Part shown: positions 59,555 through 64,000 of the stretch, piece by piece
Layout of the letters: the number at the start of each line of letters is the position of its first letter
Numbering within the stretch: the stretch's first letter is position 1
Assembly: GCA_017591395.1 (NCBI GenBank)
Contig: WEDG01005074.1
Span: 62,001-126,000, forward strand
DNA from: Schistocephalus solidus
Taxonomy: Eukaryota; Platyhelminthes; Cestoda; Diphyllobothriidea; Diphyllobothriidae
Direction: 5' to 3'
DNA length: 64,000 nt
Made by a program: the position numbers and the translations under genes
Notes under the pieces: model-generated
What the model saw: only the letters and a program-made list of their open reading frames with translations
Told to the model about the DNA's origin: nothing
Databases searched by the model: none

Positions 59555-60365
59555 CGCCTCCAGTGACGACAACAGAAGCGATGAATGTGAGGCAATTACG
59601 GCGGGTAGCAAAGGGGCGCCAGCCGGAAGGCGTATCAGCTACTAATTGGCTTGTAACTATGCCACCTTCATTGTCGCTCTGTCGACGATGTAACTGCACG
59701 CAGCCGCGCATATGCATCCCTTTGGGCAGTGCGTCCAACCTGAGAGCCAACATGCTGTCAATCACGGAAGGTACTTTCTGCCAAGCGCTCGTATACGTGC
59801 ACTGGTGCGTTCGTGTCTTCAGTGGGGGACCACAGCAAGCCTTAAGGAAGAAGGCAGTTAAGTGGAATAGGATGAAGGCCTTCGTGCACCCGGTGGGCGT
59901 GCGCATAACGACTACCCGCCAGTCTCTCTCTCTCCCCCCCCCTCCCCCAAGTCCTCTTCCCCCGAGCTTTGGCGACGCCGTGCCCCTCCCCCCTCCATCA
60001 GCAGCAGCAATGAAATGTAAGGTGCCGGGTGTATCATGAGATGCGAGAAAAAGGAAGCATGTGCAGATAAACGGAGAAATTGCGAGACAGTCAATGATTC
60101 ACAGACTGACATGCAGGGGAGCAGGCCACAGAAGTTCATTGCCATGCGTTTTCACAGCACGACACAGTGGTCTTGCACTGGCAGCCCGCATTTCTCGGAC
60201 CACCGTCCTCCTGCCTACGCACACTCAGATTTCATCGGGTGTTGCTGTTTCGCGTCGAAGCCGATGTCATTGTGCGCCACCCGCAGCGAGCGCATAGCCC
60301 TGGGGTGCATTCTCCTCGTTCGCTGCCTGCTGGCTGCAATGACTAGATCATGCTGTGTCTGCTGA
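59555..60365. other. GC-rich island with overlapping open frames
   Basis: Distinctly GC-richer than surrounding DNA, with open frames on both strands (158 codons at 59563-60039 plus, 120 at 59544-59906 minus, 109 at 60036-60365 plus). A polypyrimidine run (CTCTCTCTCTCCCCCCCCCT) lies at 59924-59943. None of the translations shows a domain, and high GC alone lengthens chance frames. It may be part of a retroelement or a 5' regulatory region. No direct similarity to DR1, LINE or Penelope remnants was found. Confidence 0.4.
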
Positions 60366-60369
60366 AGGT

Positions 60370-63300
60370 GTGTAGCCCTTTTTTTCCGAGATCATGAATA
60401 GTAGAACATGAATAGTAGTGCATGGGTTGGCAAGTCCATATACTCTGAAACCAACGGGGCTCTCCGGTGTAGCCAGACTGCCCTTTCAATATATGTTTAC
60501 ATTGCGAGCAATGTGCCAACGAAACTGATGAATCCAAATTGATATTTCGGACTTTATTTCCCTTACCATCGTCTAAAGGTTAATTTCCGGCTCGAGCAAC
60601 TTACAACCAAGGTAGACCAGTGACCACCACTTCGCGTTTGCCATAACGCAATAAGAACACTTTTACTAACTTGAGTTCACTTTCACCAAAACGGTTTATG
60701 GTCCACGACACATGTACTATAACTCCCCTCGATATATTGATGATCAAAGAGATTAGTGAATCTGAATTGCTTTTCCTCAGGTCAACGTTTTAGCAGGTAC
60801 ATTCTTTTACTTTCCCCTTCATCCCTAGTGACCGTGCTGCCGTTTCTGTTTATTTCAGTTTATATGATAAGGATAATAGGCAATACTTCCGAAAACCCTA
60901 TGCTGAAGTGAGCGTACGAGATAAGGCAGTAGGTCACCAGCAATTGCTTTGTGTGTGCGCTTATTGCAGGGCTCATCCGAATGATGTCTCTTTGTAAAAA
61001 TTTAGATGCTAAGTATCAGAATGGATGCATGAATAGAACTGGAAGCAAGGCGTCACAGTACTGTTTAAATGTAGCTCATTTGAACATTTTGTCTTTCGTG
61101 ATGCCTGGTTTTGCTCATCATTTGTTAACTTCCAAAAATTAGTTCTGTATGTTGGATTGAACAAGAGGTTTCCCTGGTGTACTTTCTGGGATCTAATTCC
61201 CAATTGTAATAAGAATGTACGAAAAGACGCCAAGAGTCTCTCTCCAAATACAGATTTAAATTATTCGTTTTTAAAAGTGTTTTCAGTGAGTTGTGGTAAG
61301 TTGTGGTAAGTTTATCAGTAAAAACTCAGTAAAGTAAATCATGTTTCAGCCGAAAGTGGGTGTGGAAATTCCTAGTCTATAGAACTTAATGGAGAAATCT
61401 CAACCGCTGAAATAAAATCAGCGAAGAGAATAATTGTGATGTCAGTCTAGCTTTGATATTCGGCAATTATTATCTTTCTGTCCATCCGAACGGTTTCCAA
61501 ACGGAAATGCTTAGATCAGTTAGCCCTAACTGCTCCACTGTATTCCACTTCCATCACTGAAATTTTTACTAATCAATTAGTTACGAACTCTGCGGAAAAT
61601 TGGCTCCAGTTTCTAACATATGCCCAAAATGCAAGCACAATGAGGTGGTTAGGAAAGATAGACTCGAATGATTAAACGAGAATTATATTCGCTTGAATGC
61701 ACCGTCAAATCACATACGGCAAAAGAGGGTGCACCGCAATCCAGAGAGTGCATTATGTATATGATGCAACCACTAGGCAACCGCAAAGTGCTACACCTGG
61801 CAGCATTCGCGTCCATCACAGAGGTTTGCACTTCGCGTCACAGTTAATTGATCGTTTGTATCCAAGTCGCTACTGTTCCCAGGTTCATTCCCAGTTGGGT
61901 GTTTGCTATGGTAATTACCCGGAAATCGGTTCACACACATTCTAAGAAAGCAGTTTTCATTCGAACGACCCGTACTTAGCTTATAATTTTGTACAGATAG
62001 AGACTGAACAATGAATATGGAGGGAGGCGCTCACTGCATTTGTTAATTAAACGGGGCCCTAATAACGATATTTAAGCAGAAGGTGAATCACGTGTTGTTC
62101 CTCCCTTACGCGAGGATTTCAACCGTAGCGGACGTGAATCTGTGTTTGAGTCCCTTAGGGTGAGCGTAACTTCAAGGTCAGTACCATTCTTGCCCACTGC
62201 GTCTGAAGTGGCCTTTAAGTTTATGTTGTCTCTTCGTGACAGTGATCCCTCCTCGATTACGAGGCTTGCGTTTCAGACTACCTGTAGAAGGTGAAAATAT
62301 GTGAAGCAAAAACCCTATGCTTAAGTGGTTATATCTGTGAATTTTGGCCCTTATAGAACCTCCCATATTTTACTAAACATTTTTAACACCGTAATGCAGC
62401 AGCAATCCTTTATACTCTCTTGAATATCACATAAGATTCATTTAAAGTATGCGTAAACACACTGTTTATATGCAATGCATAAATATACTTACTGCATTTC
62501 ATTGATATATTTTATAAATCAGCCAATGGAGACCCGTGTATGAACTCAACTAGGCAAACCAAATTAAGAAGCATGTACCAGAAATACAAGGGCTTACTGT
62601 CTGCAGAAATTCACAAAACATGGGAAAATCCGCGATAAATTTTCTGATATGCTTGTATATAAATTGCGTGATAGAGTGAAGCCATGAAAGTCGACGAGTG
62701 ATGTGGCTAAGTATTACTGTACTCGTCTGTGTGCAATCCGGTAATTATCCCAGGAAAGACAAAAAAGTTGGTGTGAATGTTGGAGCTGCTAATTCCAGCC
62801 TGTGTGTGGTTGAGTTGCGTGAACATTCTTTAAATAATACATTCCCCCACATTCAATGCCTTCATGTGTTGTTATCTCTAATGCTCCGTTAAAGTGTAGA
62901 ACTGAAACATTAATAAAATATAATTCTTATTCCATTCACTGATTTTACTTCTGCTTGACTTTTAAAGTGATGGAATCTTATAAATTGACGTGGTCCCCTG
63001 AAATAGAACCCGAATTCTTAATCAAGGCGCGTCTCTTTTGAATGAAAAGAAGCCCTTGTGGCGTGAAACAACTGAAGACTAAGAAGCCATGGGAATTTCC
63101 ATCTGTTTCACCTGGGTGACATCAAATTTACCAGCTTAGATACTCTCGAATCACATGCTGGCGCTTGAAATCTCAAACCAGAGCTTATCTTTTTGAATTA
63201 CGGGAAGTTAAACGTAACGTTTTTTTCTTGAGAACATTTACTGCCCACTCCCCTTTGATAGCGCGTGGGCCCATGTTGGCGTGCAGCAAACAGAAATGTT

Positions 63301-64000
63301 AATAAGGAGTAAGGAAATTACAGTAACCCTTTTAGACCCCCTTCTGATTTTCACTCGCTTCTTGCGTTCTGCGCAGAGTGGAGAAGGGGTGGTCTCGCAT
63401 AAGCTGTCTGTTAGTCTGTTTTAGTGGCCATCTTGGTAAGTGTTCACCCACCACAGCAAATTCATAGGCACCCTCTCTATCCCAGTAGTCACGCAAGTAT
63501 GTCCTACTTACTTGACATGATTGTTTTCCCTCTTGAGAGTCTATATTTCTTCGAACAGGGAGATGACTTAAAGGCTCTTTGGTGTGGTTTCGGACTCAGA
63601 ATTGCAAGCTATTTTGATTGTCCAGTTACACAAACAGCTGACTGAGCCTCTCCGTTCGCGTATTATCTGGCTTAGTCGGAGCTCAGTGAAGGCAAACCCG
63701 CCGTATATTTCATGAATTATTGATGGGTATCTTGTGTGCTGTATTGCACTCTGAGAAACTCATACTTGCATTTAGGGTTAAAGTTCTAGTTTTGTACCGA
63801 ATAGGCTAGTGCTGGATTGATTGATGGGATCAAAAACAAATTTTTAAATGAATTTCGGAAAGGAATCACAGAAATCTAATTTGGCACATAAATTTCCGAC
63901 GACGATGTTATGCTCAAAGTCCTATCTGATATATGTGACATGCGTGTGGTATGGACAATATGGAGCGTCGAACTGATAAGATAAAACTTTGCAGATTACT
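60370..64000. other. AT-rich DNA without recognised features
   Basis: A perfect 10-bp tandem TTGTGGTAAG x2 lies at 61291-61310. Open stretches such as 61697-61945 and 63424-63645 have no recognisable motif. Confidence 0.4.

Noticed and set aside
61291..61310. TTGTGGTAAG repeated twice.
   Set aside because: Too short to be meaningful; could be simple slippage.
1..64000. CRISPR arrays, operons, prophage or bacterial defence systems.
   Set aside because: No regular spacer-repeat pattern, no long frames and no ribosome binding sites; all recognisable coding relics are eukaryotic retroelements.

Overview
The window looks like eukaryotic, repeat-rich, AT-rich intergenic DNA. No bacterial or phage gene organisation is visible. 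Open frames are short (203 codons at most), have no operon structure or ribosome binding sites, and nearly all fit chance in AT-rich DNA. What can be read as protein comes from decayed retroelements. Their particular families suggest a flatworm, most likely a pseudophyllidean (diphyllobothriid-type) tapeworm: a LINE whose C-terminal tail carries degenerate C2H2 fingers, a Penelope-like element with GIY-YIG endonuclease and hammerhead-type tails, and a tRNA-headed SINE. The taxon call is inference from remembered repeat families, not from a search.

Layout. 0.4-0.65 kb is a LINE finger-tail remnant. 0.8-2.35 kb holds two copies of a dispersed repeat that begins GTTCGACCGTCG (called DR1 here). 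6.0-6.3 kb is a second LINE tail. 7.4-7.56 kb is a SINE. 8.9-13.9 kb is the densest mobile cluster: DR1, then an antisense LINE 3' end, then a head-to-head pair of Penelope-like copies, then a second head-to-head pair of Penelope tails. 15.07-15.2 kb is a degenerate telomere-like minisatellite, one of five. 16.5 kb is tRNA-like DNA, 21.0 kb a LINE tail, 21.3-21.6 kb DR1, 22.15-22.34 kb a SINE and 23.5-24.0 kb an LTR-like segment. 24-44 kb is mostly featureless AT-rich DNA broken by DR1 copies (27.5, 30.6, 34.7 kb), minisatellites (27.85, 34.1 kb), a near-perfect hairpin (31.8 kb) and a 60-bp tandem duplication (40.8 kb). 44.5-44.9 kb is DR1, 45.6-45.9 kb a second, divergent Penelope endonuclease remnant, 46.35-46.55 and 51.0 kb minisatellites, 51.4 kb a tRNA-like segment. 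57.8 kb is an inverted repeat, 58.64-59.06 kb two SINEs head to head, and 59.55-60.35 kb a GC-rich island.

How the parts relate. All recognised coding remnants are broken by stops or frameshifts, so no active element is apparent. The point of most interest is that two unrelated repeat classes both seem to carry hammerhead-ribozyme-like cores. In the Penelope tails a CTGATGA...GAAAC core lies just upstream of the tail. In the tRNA-headed SINE the core is flanked by a helix I that stays paired through base changes between copies, reminiscent of the Sm-alpha SINE of schistosomes. No host gene could be identified with confidence; a few low-confidence open stretches are listed.
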